Positions 11,078 through 22,992 of a DNA stretch of 64,000 nucleotides are shown here, piece after piece. The DNA is from Drechmeria coniospora. Taxonomy: Eukaryota; Ascomycota; Sordariomycetes; Hypocreales; Ophiocordycipitaceae. Position 1 is the first letter of the stretch. Each line of letters starts with the position of its first letter. Below the pieces are notes generated by a model, which made no database searches, was not told the DNA's origin, and saw only the letters and a list, made by a program, of their open reading frames with translations. Location of the stretch: NCBI RefSeq assembly GCF_001625195.1, contig NC_054391.1, positions 2,573,390 to 2,637,389 of the forward strand, written 5' to 3'. Position numbers and translations under genes: made by a program.

Positions 11078-13738
11078 CCATCGCCGCATTGATGCTAAAT
11101 GACAGTAGAAATGCAGTTGCTTCCGTTCGTGTTGTGCTTCGGGCCATGAAGTTCAATCCAAGGTCGACCGAACGTAGGCACCGGTTGCGCCGGCGCAGAC
11201 GAGTATCACCTCGTCCCATCTGTGGTAATTCCTGCCGTCCATGCGTTTATAGAATAGCCGGCTCATGATGCGTCTTCTGCGTACGATCCGGTGTGTGCAA
11301 GTCGGTATCAAGATATCGTACGAAGGTGAAGGTGCACGTACACGTACGCACCTCTCGGCCTTGCAATTGTACGAGAGGCTCCTAAAGCATCGGTTTTTAT
11401 GGACGTGAACAGCCAGCCACATACAAAGTCATGGCGGGTACAGAGCAAGATTGTTGGGGATTTTTGAACGAAGCAGAGATATGTTCGAATGCTGTTCTGA
11501 TGCGCCGACGGGTATATGACACCCACGGGACCATCGTATGAAGAATATCACGACAACTACCACGACAGCGAAGTACTTCACTTTGAGGCTTCAGCCAAGG
11601 AAGGATCCGGCTTGGGCGTATCACACTCGCATTGTTTTCCGTGCGTGCAGTAATCGCATCTGTGTTGCAGAAATTCTTGACGGATTTGTCAGGAGTGCAT
11701 TGAAATGGCTGGCAGCAACGCGTCGCCCTGGTCCGCCCTCGGGAGGATACGATGTTGTCCGACTGCACAATAAATCTCGATCAAGCCAAAAAGTATTCTC
11801 AAGCTCAGGTATGTGTGAATTTGCCGCCATGACTACACGACAAATGTGCACACCGCACGCAAGTAGTATGTACATGTCGATCTGTGCGTCCTGGAGCCTA
11901 TGCGGGTGGCGATGAGTTGCTTGCATTTGGTGACTGATTGGCAGTGGGTAGGACCAGCTTCGACAGGGAGCGGTTTGTTCCAAGACGGAGAATTACCGCA
12001 GGTGCACACAAGTAAAGTATGCGCGTTAAGAACGTACAGTACGGAGTACGGAGCATCAAGAACTTTTCAGATGGAGTATTATTATTACTTCGGCAGACTG
12101 CAAAGAGTACTTGTACAGGCACTTCTACTGTCGTCGTGAGTAAGTAAGTAGTTGTAGGTGTACCGTATTACGGAGTATACTCACGCGAGTGGAAGGTTGT
12201 TACCGCTTTCAAGTCCAAGCCATGGTTGTAAGTACAGTAATAGATGGCAATAGGAAAGGAACATGAACTGCGATAAGTGCATTGTGGCCCCCACTGTGCG
12301 GAGGATCTACATACTGTACTTGTACTCCGCTCCCCTGCAACTACATACATGTAAGTACATGCAAGTACACTCACTCAAGTATTACAAAGTACGTGCGTTG
12401 GTGTGGGTGTATCGAATTTTAAACACCCCGATACGGAGTACCCCGTGCATGTAGGTATGGAGTGCGCCGTACGCAGTACCTGTGCTCCGTACTCTGTAAT
12501 CCTTGTACATGTACGGAGTACAGGTGCAGTACTTGCACACTGAAAACAAGTACATCTGGACGCCCATACCATACAACTACTGTAGGTAGCGCTACTCCGA
12601 CAAGTACTTAAACACATGTACACTGCAGTATTGAATCGACACTTTTGCCACCCCACTGTACATACAGGTACCTACAAGTAGAGTGTGGTGTTCTTTTTGG
12701 TGTTCGGGACCGAATCCGTCAATACCAACCCCTGCCGCGAGGGGATGCAAGTGGGCCGATCGCAGATATTTCAGCCACACTAGTTCATGTACAGTAAGTA
12801 CGGAGCGCAAGTGCTCCGTACATGCACAGTACTTACATGTACTATCTACTAAGGACACTGCGCATGTAATACTTCAAGTAATACTTACTGCACACTTTTG
12901 GTACTTGTTGTGTAGTTGTACTGTATGTAAGTACACGCACATGTATGTACATGCAAGTGAAGAATCACAGTGTTAGGTGTGCAAGTACTGAGCACGGTAC
13001 GCTAACGTTCTTCTGGTGGAGCGCGTGCCCTGCTGCTGCTGCCATGTGAGGAATTACAGTACTGTTGGGGCACTGCACTGTACTGTGCGCATACCTACAG
13101 GTAGTACTCAAGTACAGTACAGTACAGTAAGTACAGCAGCACTCGGGGCGGCGCACGCATGACAAGCATGCATTCGAAGCCGAGTGGGGTACAGTTCCGC
13201 TGCAGAATGTACAGTACTTACGGATACAGAGATGTGTACATGTATGCATGTACACCTACGCTAGAATAGTACCTATCAGGTACAGGCAAATGCATACTGG
13301 ATCTGAAGTACACATGTACCCATGGCTGCCTGTAAAGTACTGCCGCATGTATCTACTAACTACTAGGTAGTCACTAGTGGCCAACGCCATTGCCCATCTC
13401 GACATCGACGAAACCATTGCCAGCCTGGACCCTTCTCCCCGTCACAGCAGCCTACCTCTTTTCTTCAGCAACTCTCTCGATCAAGTGACTCTCTCGATCA
13501 AGGAAGAGAGCAAGCAAGCAGTTTGATACAACGCACGACAGACACCCAGGCAGCCAGACAGCCCAGACAGCCTTCCCGGAACTGCTCAAGGAAGGAGTGT
13601 CCCGTCCCGAGACAATTACCCCGCCCAAGCACGCAACTTGTCGTTTGGCTCGATTCGGCTTCGCTGCTCGCCCAGCACTCGACCCCATTCCGATCGTTCC
13701 TAGGCACAAGTCGCCCGCATCCTCCATCGTCTCTCACC
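11078..13738. other. Intergenic, GTAC-word-rich; 5' leader of the I9 gene
   Basis: No gene supported. From about 12020 to 13380 it is dense with GTAC words (for example around 12034, 12470-12530 and 13080-13130). Carries one copy of a 29-bp dispersed repeat (12630-12658). From about 13390 the base composition changes to the pyrimidine-rich leader of the gene at 13739, which includes a short direct repeat of CTCTCTCGATCAAG near 13474-13501. Confidence 0.55.
12630..12658 (-). repeat. 29-bp dispersed repeat, copy B
   Basis: On the minus strand it reads CAGTGGGGTGGCAAAAGTGT followed by CGATTCAAT, and matches 736-764 on the plus strand with one mismatch in 29 bases. Confidence 0.85.
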
Positions 13739-14103
13739 ATGAGATTCCTTTCTCATCTCGTGGCCGCCCTTGCCATCGCTCCCGCCGCCCTTGCCGTCGA
13801 CTTGCGGAAGGCGGCGATTGTCAAGTTCGATGATGCTGCTCCCGACGACTTCGTCAAACAGGTCAAGGATTCCATCCGCACCGGCGGCGGCATCATCACC
13901 CATGTCTACAGCCTAATAAAGTGAGTACCTGCACCGAATGCCGCGGCACAGATCGTCCGCAGCAGTCGCAGCCTTGCGCTGACCTCCACCTCAGGGGCTT
14001 CGCCGTCAGCGACACTCCCGAAAAGACTTTGGAGTCGATAAAGGCCATGAGCAGCGGCGAGTACAAGGTCCTGGTCGAGGAAGACCTCAAGGTAGAAGTC
14101 TAG
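13739..14103 (+). CDS. Small secreted proteinase inhibitor I9 (Pbi2-like)
   Basis: Two exons, 13739-13920 and 13995-14103, split by a 74-bp intron (GTGAGT...CAG), encode 96 residues. The family comprises subtilisin propeptide-like inhibitors such as yeast proteinase B inhibitor Pbi2. Seen: an N-terminal hydrophobic signal-like stretch (MRFLSHLVAALAIAPAALAV), then the I9 core with KAAIVKFDD, a helix (PDDFVKQVKDSIRTGGG), ITHVYSLIKGFAVS, and a second helix (DTPEKTLESIKAMSSG) ending YKVLVEEDLKVEV. The length is normal for the family. Cytosolic Pbi2 lacks a signal peptide, so this version is probably secreted or enters the vacuole through the secretory route; that is inference. It is convergent with HOOK. 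Its start is set by the signal peptide and a good ATG context (CACCATGAG). Confidence 0.85.
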
Positions 14104-14651
14104 TCAAAGTTGACCATCTGCCGGGAGTGGGGCACGGCGTTATGGGGAAATGTATTTGTATTGTTAATACGCCTACACGTACGTACGTAGTCTTTTGGAT
14201 CAGTTCATGAATGGCCATGCGTCCATCGTCCGCTTGTCATTCTCGCTCACTTCACTTCGCGGCCATCATCCGCGCCGTCTCTATCAATCTTTTATTCTGG
14301 CCATGCAACACGACATCTCTCACGTTCAGAGGACAACGACTCTCATCGGTTGTTTTTCGGCCGCAGGCGAGTAACAATGCACCCTTGCCACCTCAATCCA
14401 CGGGGAAAAGGGGGCACAGAGACTGCTCGCGCAGTCGACGACATGAGGACAACAGCCCTGAAGAACCCGAGGGAAACATCGCCCGACTAGACCAGGTCCG
14501 TCGCAATCCTGTCGATGATAACCAAAAAAAAAAAAATCATTTGGTCCGCCAAAGGGCACACTACACTATGTATCTATCTATATTGCAAACAGGCTGTGAA
14601 GCGTCACTCGTCGGCTTCCAACAAGGGAACTGACCTCAACCCGTGAGATCA
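14104..14651. other. Convergent 3' flanks
   Basis: Spacer between the 3' ends of the I9 inhibitor gene and HOOK; contains an A12 run near 14524 and no coding signal beyond short shadows. Confidence 0.6.
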
Positions 14652-17523
14652 TTACCTTCGTGGGGTAGCTGAAAGAGTTTGGTCAGTAGAGGTAGAGCAA
14701 GTCGCGTCGGCGCAACTGACCATTGACCATCTGCCTCTGCTTGTTCAGCCAGCTCCGAGGCGCATCCTGTCGCCGTTGCAAGACGACATGATTGCTTTGC
14801 AGCCGGCTGGTGAGGTCATACCACGCAGTCGCGATTAATGCATTTTCCCGTTGGAGGTTCTTCACCATCTGCTCCGCGGCATCCTGCGGTAAGCCTTTCG
14901 TCAGCTACATCGAAAGGAAAGCCCGGGCGACCAAACCGGTAACGGCACGTCTCCGGCTGACACGAGAGGCCCAGGCGCCAAGTAGTGCGACAATCGAACG
15001 TACCTTTCGCCCGGCGGAGTCCTCGCCCCCTTGCGCCTCCTTGAGCTTGTGTTGCAGGTCAAGCTTGTCATTCTCCGATTGCTCGAGTTGCTGCGCAAGC
15101 CGTCAGAATTTGATCAACAGGAACCGTGCTCAGCAAGTACGCCTGGCCTCCGAAAGTAGAACGCGGCATGCCGAGAGAATAAACACCGCGGGCGGGCGAA
15201 ACCTTCCATTCCGTGCCGGAACTACCATCTCGAGGCTTACGCTCGCACCGTCGACGGGAAATGACTCACCAGTTTTCGCTCTTTCAGACGAGCCCGTAGC
15301 TTCTCAATCTTTTCTCCCGATTTCCTAGCGGCGTCTTCGGCATCGGGGTCGGCCGCCGCGATCGTGCTTGTGTCATTGTCGACCGCCTCCCTGCGTAGCT
15401 TGTCCTTGGCGAGAAGGGCCTCGATCAACTGCGATTTTTGAGCGTCCCGCTCGCTCACAACAAAATTATGCTCCTCTCGTAGTCGGTCCAGCTCATCCTT
15501 GAGTGACTCGGATATCAGTTTATCCGTGCTCTTCAGATCATCGATCGCCTCCAATCCTCCCTTTTCCGTCGCCGAGAGCTGTGCTTTGACCCGAAGGAGA
15601 TCTCGGTTCATATCCGCCGCCTTGGCTTGAAGATCCGACGAGCTCTTGGCCGCTTCCTCGAGTTTCGACTGCGATTCCGCGAGCTGAGAACGCAGTTTGA
15701 TGAACGCTTGCGACCTGTCGAGCGAAGCTGTAAGCAAGCCATTCCCATCCAGCCATCCCCCGGTACGATCGATCCACTAACCTTTCATCCGTCGCGTTCT
15801 CCATCAACGCCTTGATCTGCTCTTCTGTGATCGTTTGCTTCTCGAAGATGATGTTCAGGTTTTGCTGAAGCCTCTGCTCCAGGCGCCTCTGCTCCTCCAG
15901 TTCGCGCCTAAGTGAGGCGGTGTCCCCGGAGGACCCAAAGGTTCGACGGAGTAGCTCGTTCTCGGCTTTCAGCCTAGACATCTCCAGGGGTACGTTGGCC
16001 TGACCTTCACTGCTAGCCGCTTTCAGTTCGTCCTCGAGGTTGAAGGCGGTCGAAGCAGCCAAGTACTGCGAAGGGGATGTGACAGCGGACCCTTGCTGCT
16101 GCATCTGGTCCTGCAGGTCTTGTATGAAGCGTTCATCATGGGCACACTGCGCCTTCAATCGTACCAGCTCGTCCCTGAGTGTGGCAATGTCCGTGAGCAG
16201 TTGGTTCTTCTGATTCCGTTCGTCCCACAAGTGTTGTTCCGACTGCGTGATCATCCTCGTGAGCTCGTCCTCGGCCTTTCTGGTGCGGTCCCCCCGTTCC
16301 CGGTCGTTCTTGAGCGATCGGATCTGCTCCTGCAACTCGGTCCTTTCATACTGGAGGTTTTGCACCTCTCTGACGAGGCCCTGCTGCGCTTCGAGCTTTT
16401 GCTTGTACCTCTCGGCCGTATTGGCCTTCTTCTCCAGCTCCTCTGCCTTGTGTTTCCATTCGGTGGCTTGGTCTCGAAGCTCGTCCGCTTGCATGCTCTT
16501 CTGGCTCAGCCTTTGCACCTCACTTTCCAGCTGCGCCTTCGCCCTGTCGCTGTCTCTGATGCTCTCCTCATTCCTGGATATGATTTCCATCTGCTCTTGC
16601 ACCTGTGCTTCCAGGAGTTTGATGGCCTGGGCGCTGTGTGCTCCATCGAGCGTCGCTTTCCGAAAAACGTCCAGCTCGCGCTCATTCTTCTCCTTCTCAT
16701 GTTTCAGTTCCTCGTGACTTTGCTGCAGATGCTCGAGTCGAGTGATGTAGTCGGAAAGAGCTTTTTTGGCAGCATCGAGCTGTTGCCGAAGCGTGGCATT
16801 CTGCTCTTCGACGACGAGGTCGATGTCTCGTGCCTCCGTGACGGCGTCGATCGCCTCGTCCAAGTCGGCATCCTTGTAGCTCTCAACGTCCTGCTGCATG
16901 CCGCGGATAATTTGCATAATCTCCGCTTGGTTGTCACGGTCAAGGCCGTGCTGTATCCGCGGCACGTACTTTCCATTGTCAGGGCCCATGGCAGCAGCGG
17001 ACACCATGACGGCAAGTAGCTATCGGCAAAAGGACGAGAGTAAGCGCGAGCCCGGGCAACCTGGCGGGCTGGACTGCATCGTGGGCGCATCAACGTACCT
17101 GGCTAATGCCCTGCGCCTCGGGAATCTCGGTGATGGCATGGAAGTCAACCCTTCTCGCTTGGCAAGCGAGCTCGGGGACTCTCTGACGGATGAATCGAAA
17201 CAAACCCTTGTACACTGTTTGAATGTTGCGCTTGTTGGTCAGGTACTTGGAGGTGCCGGGGGGGTTGGACTCGAGGTGTGAAGGTTCGAATTCGGAATCC
17301 AGCTCGTGGAGGATGTGCGCGAGAATGATGCCATTGCGCAACTCCTCCAGGGATTCGGCCGTCTGGTCGAGATCAAAGACTTGGTTGACCTAGGAAACAA
17401 GGGTCCATGGATTAGTTGTTGAGGCCAGGAACACCTCTGCGGAGCTGCTGTCTGCGCGTCCAAGGAGTTCAAACGTACGGCCTTGAGCAGCGCGGCTTGG
17501 GCGCGCGGGCTGTAAGCGGGCAT
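14652..17523 (-). CDS. Hook-family dynein adaptor (HookA-like)
   Basis: Seven exons on the minus strand: 17523-17479, 17389-17099, 17019-15782, 15714-15270, 15090-15004, 14883-14721 and 14668-14652, all joining in frame to 761 residues. Hook proteins link cytoplasmic dynein to early endosomes through the FTS/FHIP complex. Seen: an N-terminal Hook domain (about 1-165; RNGIILAHILHELDSEFEP, then the signature AMGPDNGKYVPRI), a coiled coil from about 170 to 640, and a C-terminal cargo-binding part ending in WLNKQRQMVNATPRR. The fourth exon uses the second of two nearby AG acceptors; the nearer one puts the coiled coil out of frame. An upstream in-frame ATG at 17571 exists, but a GTAAGT near 17622 and an AG at about 17550 suggest it lies in a 5' UTR intron, so I chose 17523, which gives the family start (SPRAQAALLKAVN). 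Confidence 0.9.
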
Positions 17524-18404
17524 TGTCGTGTCGTACGGATACGAAGATGCCTCTGGAGCCAGAATGAGCATGAGACTGGGACGATAGATTTCAGAGGGTG
17601 GGGGGGGGGTTACTTACATGAGCGGCCAGGCAACGTTTCTTTACGCTCTCGCTGGGTTGCAGGTGGACGAGTGAGTGACCCCCTGGGCCGTCCGTCGTTC
17701 GCAATCCTTAGGAAGCACCGACGGTGATGCAATGTGTGGCTCGCTGTCCGTAAGCGGAGGCTGCCGGAGGAAATGGGAGCATCATCGGACACCGAGCTTT
17801 CTTGATGGAGCAGCACACGACAGCAAGCCGAAGCTCTGCAGCAGGTGAATGTTCCAATTCGAACCCGACTCTGCCCGGGCGGCTAAGAAATACCGATGTT
17901 GGAAGACGAATTTCCTTGACTGGGTGTTAGGGTTCAAGTCTGTCCATTAAGGGGCCACCTAGCTCATTTGAATGGTAATAGAGGAGGCTTGCTTTTTCAT
18001 GCAACAGCAAGTAAGTACAGGTACGGAGTACTCTGTACATGCAATCAAGTATGCTATGTGCAAGGTATACTCCGTACTTGTATACCCAAATACTCCACTC
18101 TGCAGCTCTGCGTACAAATACGGCTTTACTCAGTAAATTACTTACTTAATTGTGCCAACAACAGCTAATTAAACAGTGCAGTAATTACTTGCACATTTAC
18201 TTAGGTTCTCAGGCAAGAATCAAGAATCGGAACGAAAAAAAAATACAGTACAGTAATTCCCCGTACATCCATCCCTACTTGAAAAATTCAGTATATATTA
18301 TCCAGGTTTATATTCTCTAATAAACCAAGAAGATATATAATCAATGATAAAATATTGTTATAATCGCGGGCTACACTCGAACAAAGACATAAGGCAGGTT
18401 GGTC
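17524..18404. other. HOOK upstream region and AT-rich spacer
   Basis: Probable 5' UTR and promoter of HOOK to about 17950 (with an 11-base C run on the transcript strand near 17595), then GTAC words at 18013-18080 and AT-rich DNA at 18230-18365 leading into the second gag relic. No gene. Confidence 0.5.
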
Positions 18405-19443
18405 ATGGACCTACCCAGAGGGCCCAGCTATAACGGGAAGCTCTATGCCAACTACCTGTCCTTAGACTTCCCTCCTGCAAGTTTTTTGATACCGTTATAA
18501 GATTCCTACAGCAGCTGCCTAGTAATAACTCCGTAGCAAATAAAAGACTTCCCTTGGCTAGGAAGAAACAAGGTCTAACTATTGAAATCGAGAATGGAAA
18601 ACTACCTACCAGAGGACTGCTCCCAGTCTACAGTATGCTGGCTGACTTGAGAGCAGCAATCTGATCTGAGTTGGCATCAGTACAAACCCGACTAGAAGAA
18701 CATGCCGAACAGATTGCTTACCTCCAGCAAGAAGGACGCAACCAGGCTGCACAAAACCCGAGGCAAACACCTGTACCACCAAAGGAGATTTCCTCAACGG
18801 ACCTATCGCGGAACCACACCGGGGACGACTCGGGCACGCCCCGCGCCCCGAACCGACGCAAAGAGATCCCGATAGGGGAGCCGTACGATAGTAACAAGGC
18901 CTTATTCGCAGCCTGGCGACTCTTTATAGAGCACAAACTCTAGGCCGACAAGGAATTGATCGGGCCCGCCAAGGACCAGTGGATGTTCTTATAGTAGAGC
19001 CTGTCTGCTAAAGTCAAGATACGCGTTTCTATCTTCTTTGTGGAAGGGGCTTAAGTCGGCTTCGATCCGCTCCAGTTCCTTGCATACCTTGCAACTGTTT
19101 ACTCCAACCCATACCGCCAAGAAAAAGCCTTGTTGGAACTAGACCATATCATAGCGCAGGGTGCTACGGAGTCCTTCCCGGCGTACTTTGTACGATTTGA
19201 TCGAAAGCTTATGCTGGCGGGAGGAACGAATGGGCCGAGCACAATCAAACTGCAAAAGCTCCGGGCCGGGCTGACCGAACAATGCGTGCATTCTCGGCCA
19301 AGGTATCTCCATGGACGACTACGCCAAGGCCTTGGACTCGTACAAATATATCGCCTCGAAATTGAATCACGGCGCATTGAGGACAGAATCAGACACCGGG
19401 GCGGGAAAGTTACACGCGAAAAGAGGTGTCGGACGCAATGGGT
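18405..19443 (+). pseudogene. Decayed Ty3-like retrotransposon gag, copy B
   Basis: Starts at an ATG at 18405 and needs at least two frameshifts and several stop read-throughs. N-terminal part: LADLRAAI, a stop, then a coiled-coil-like stretch (QTRLEEHAEQIAYLQQEG). Next comes FAAWRLFIEHKL, a stop, then ADKELIGPAKDQWMFL and two stops. The capsid-like core follows, with VGFDPLQFLAYLATVYSNPY and YFVRFDRKLMLAGG (up to about 19220), and in a shifted frame GISMDDYAKALDSYKYIA. Segment order matches copy A at 8030-8912. It is clearly non-functional. Nothing resembling pol follows; the next 300 bases may be a solo-LTR-like piece (19501-19740). Confidence 0.8.
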
Positions 19444-19450
19444 TCACTAG

Positions 19451-20589
19451 AGAGAGTGTGGCGAGGTCTAGTAGCTAGAACGCCGTTTGTGGGTAGCTAG
19501 CTGTGAGGACGAAGGCGATGAGTGCGTTGATCAGCTGAGGGACTGGTTGGTGGAGTGTATAAGTAATGGTGTTGATCCCCCTGAGGAACCCCTCTTCCTC
19601 TTGCAAGGAACTGTCCCCTTGTAGTAGACAGTTTGAGACTATGCAGACTGGCATGGCTGAGTGATTGTTACGAGTACAGTGCTTTATATGTCGCCCGACA
19701 TTCACTAACAAGGCGGATACATAAAACATAAAACTCACAGTCTGAGTTTAACTGCCATCTGAATCTTGACTATATAACATATCGTATCAATGATTTCCTG
19801 TTTATAAGAGTAGTACGCTTAGTTGTTGTGCTGTTTTCTGTCTCGTCCAGTAGTAGGTGAACATGATACTCCCACTAGATATGCGCTGCAAGGCAAGAAA
19901 AGAAGTCAAATCCTTCACCCGATACCATGGGGAATCCCCCCTTGGGACTTGTGCTTCTAGCTTATCAGAAGGTGGCCAGGGGTTGCTAGCTCTAAATCTA
20001 ATATTGGATTGAATTCTAGTTGTTTTGCTCCTACCGAGTGTTCCATAGGATGAACGACGTTGTCCTCTAGCTAAGGGGTATGATGATATAAACCCCTCCC
20101 TTGGTTCTTACTGGAACGTTCGGCTTCCTGTCTCTTGTCAGGTAAACTGGTTAAGGTATGCGTTTTGAGTACGTCTGCGCTCGTGTTTGTGCGTATTTGC
20201 AAACGTCCCGGTTGTTGCCACGTGAAATACTGTTCCCTCCAAGGACCGAGGACGACGGTTCAAACAGATACATGACAGAAACGTGCTCAGAAAGGGACAG
20301 TGTTCCATGAATTCTAACGCATGTGACTCCATAGCAAAAGTTTGAACTGATTCGCTCGAAACGGTTGGCGTGCGATGCCTACAAAGGAGAACTCGGGTCG
20401 CTGCGCTTTTCCTAATACAACAAGAATGGACCGCTGATCTGTTAACTTCACTGCCGTTACCCATGTCGTAGGTGGTACTGTGCCTGATCCTTCTCAGGGT
20501 TAGGTCAAGCGAGGGGCGAGAGTGGTGTAAATGAAGATGGAGAGTGCAAGGGCACTTGCGGCTCACAGGATGCCTGCCCCATCTACGCT
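19451..20589. other. Possible LTR remnant and PDK1 3' flank
   Basis: Directly after the gag relic, 19501-19740 starts CTGTGAG and ends CTCACAG, giving 7-bp inverted ends of the TG...CA kind seen in LTRs, but no target-site duplication or second copy was found. From about 20100 the sequence is probably the PDK1 3' flank. The 142-residue minus-strand frame at 20138-20566 has no recognisable homology. Confidence 0.4.
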
Positions 20590-22992
20590 CTAAAAGGCAG
20601 ACCCCAGCCCATTCCGGGATTGCCTTTTGCTGAAGCGGTTCTTTTTATGGCTGGATTCGTCCAGCCCACCCTGGCTCTTGCTCAGGTGGCCGCGATGCGT
20701 TCTATCACCAACTCCGAAGGCATCCGCATAATTTGCTCGGCTGCCCAGGGTACTGGCCGGGCTCGACATGGCTGAAGGTAGATCGGCAAATGAACCGTCA
20801 TCGCCTTGAGGGTCTGGGTTCTGGGACATGGCCAGGTCTCTTGCTTTATCCAGGGACTCAATCCACTCCTTGGCCGAATTGTAGCCACCGTCCGAACTGA
20901 GGGATGCCTTGGTTTCCTCGAATACGTAGTGGTGACCACCCTGGATGGTTATCGTTTAGTGACGAGGGGCCGAGGTGAATCGGGTTTCAAGGTTGCTTAC
21001 CGAATCGACACACCACACCTGCTGCCCCTTGGCGTCTTGTTGGCTCCTCCAAGTGCAGTCCGGAGCGATGAGTGACAGCTCATGCTTCGCCCTCTTCTCT
21101 TCCCCACCAACGGGAGCTAGCACAATACGCCCGCTGGACGTCACCAACACCAGCCGTTGTCGCTTTTTGGTCGTGCTGCCTCCGAAGAAGCGAGACAGCT
21201 TCTTGTGGCCCTCATCCGCACCTTTTCCATGAAGGCCATTGGCCAAGGGTGATTGTATCACCGTCAAGTCTCCGAGTTTGAGAATCCTCTCGTTGCTCTT
21301 AGTCAGTACGGGAGACCACTCGATGTCCAGCTGGGTCGGAGGGGGTAGGTCGGTTACGAGGCGAGAAGGCCGGTTGGTGCCACTGGCCGCAGTGGCCTGC
21401 ACATGGGGTGATGGACCAGATGTCGGCGCGCCGCTCGTTGCCGCCGCCGCATTGTCCAACGAAACGCCGTTCAGCTGAATGATGTTGGGCGCTTGTGCCG
21501 AAGGAACGTAGGGCCGCAGTCGCGGCGCCTTGGTGAGCCATAGGGATTTGCCAAACGACTGGCCGCGGAAGAACTCGTGGTTTTTTAGGTGCTCGATTGT
21601 CAGCCTCGTGGCCGGGTCGAGCACAAGGCACCGCTCCACGAGGTCACGAGCCAATGGTGGGAAACCTGGGGGGAATTCGTATTCGAGGTTGACGATCTTC
21701 TGAAAGGTCAGATATTCGCTGCCGGCCTTGAAGGGTGGTCTGCCGCTCAGGAGCTGAAATATAATGCAGCCAAAGGCCCACAGGTCACTGGCCTTGCATG
21801 CGACTTTGTGCGTAAGCAGTTCGGGGCTCACGTACTCGGCCGTGCCGACAAAGGAAGCCGCCCGTCCGTCGTTCTGGTCATCCCGCCCCCCCGAGTCAGC
21901 CACACCTCGATCCGTGCCGCCTGTGTCTCGTCCCTGCGGCTCTCGCGGGTCTTGGAGCAGTCTCGCCGTTCCAAAGTCTGTAATCTTGATGTGCATCTGA
22001 CTGTCTAAAAGTAGATTCTCCGGCTTGAGATCCCGGTGAATAACTCCACGCGAGTGCATGTAATGTATTGAATCGAGGATCTGGGCACCGTAGAATCTCA
22101 CACACTCGACGTCGAAGGTGCCGGTTTTCTTCAACACACCCAGCAGTTCCCCGCCATTGCAGAGATCGAGGACGTAGTAGAGGCATGCTTCGTCCTGGAA
22201 CGTGTAGTACAGGCGGACGATGCCCGGGTGATCCGTGAGGCGATTGAGCGTATTCTTTTCGATGTTGACGTACTTGATCTTCTTCTCCTTAATTATGTGC
22301 CTTTTCTCGAGGACCTTTATTGCATACTCCTTGAGCGTCTGGCGATCCGTGGCGAGGTAAACGGTACTGTAGGAACCCTCGCCAAGAACACGGCTAAAGG
22401 AAAAGTCCCTGACGCCCTTTTTAACCTGCCGAACAAATGGACGGCCATTGGCGTCGACTTCGCGACGTATGCCGACGGCGGCCCCGCGATCTTTCCACTC
22501 TTCACTGGTGGCTGGTACCGACGAATTTCCAGCGAATGGCGCGATATCGAGGCCGCTCGTCGTGGCAGGCGAGGACGCAGATCCAACATAGGAATTCCTA
22601 AGCGGTGAGATGGAGCGGAACCCCTCCGACTCGCGTCCATCACCAGTGGCTTGGAGCAATCGATAGCTGTTGCGCCGATTGCCTTCTCCTAGAGGATGCG
22701 AAGATAAGTCGGACACACCTTTTTCATGAACGAAAGATCTGGGCCGGCCAGCATCGCGACTGTCGTGGTGGATAGGACGGTGGGAGGTACTTGGGTTGAC
22801 GGTAGCGGCGACGTTTGCGGCGCCGAGAAGCTTCAAGTTGCCATCAGCGGCGGCATGATCAGGTGCAACAGAAACATTTGATGCAGGATCTGGGCATGGC
22901 GGCAATGATGAGGCGGGGGCTTCGGGGGCATCGTCAGGGTTCGCAATCCGCAGGCCGCCGAGGGCCTGAGACAGGCTCAAGTCCCCATTCAT
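20590..22992 (-). CDS. PDK1-type protein kinase (Pkh1/2, phosphoinositide-dependent kinase 1)
   Basis: Two exons, 22992-21001 and 20940-20590 (60-bp intron, GTAAGC...CAG), giving 780 residues. PDK1 phosphorylates the activation loop of AGC kinases such as Ypk, Sch9 and Pkc1, and in fungi acts in sphingolipid and eisosome signalling at the plasma membrane. Seen: a disordered N-terminus; kinase domain at about 198-475 with glycine loop GEGSYS, VAIK-type lysine in YAIKVLEK (K226), HRDLKPEN (319 on), DFGTA (339 on) and a T-loop SFVGTAEYVSPELL; then a linker and a PH-like C-terminal domain (about 575-730) ending VWCVDSGGHHYVFEETKASL. Between DFG and the T-loop lies an unusual insert of about 35 residues rich in G, D and R (345-379). 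The longer frame upstream begins with GTG, so the ATG at 22992 (MNGDLSLSQALGG) is chosen. Confidence 0.92.

Noticed and set aside
16093..17019. A 308-residue frame antisense to HOOK
   Set aside because: Leucine-rich shadow of the coiled-coil exon on the other strand.
20138..20566. A 142-residue minus-strand frame beyond the PDK1 stop
   Set aside because: No similarity and located in the likely 3' flank of PDK1.
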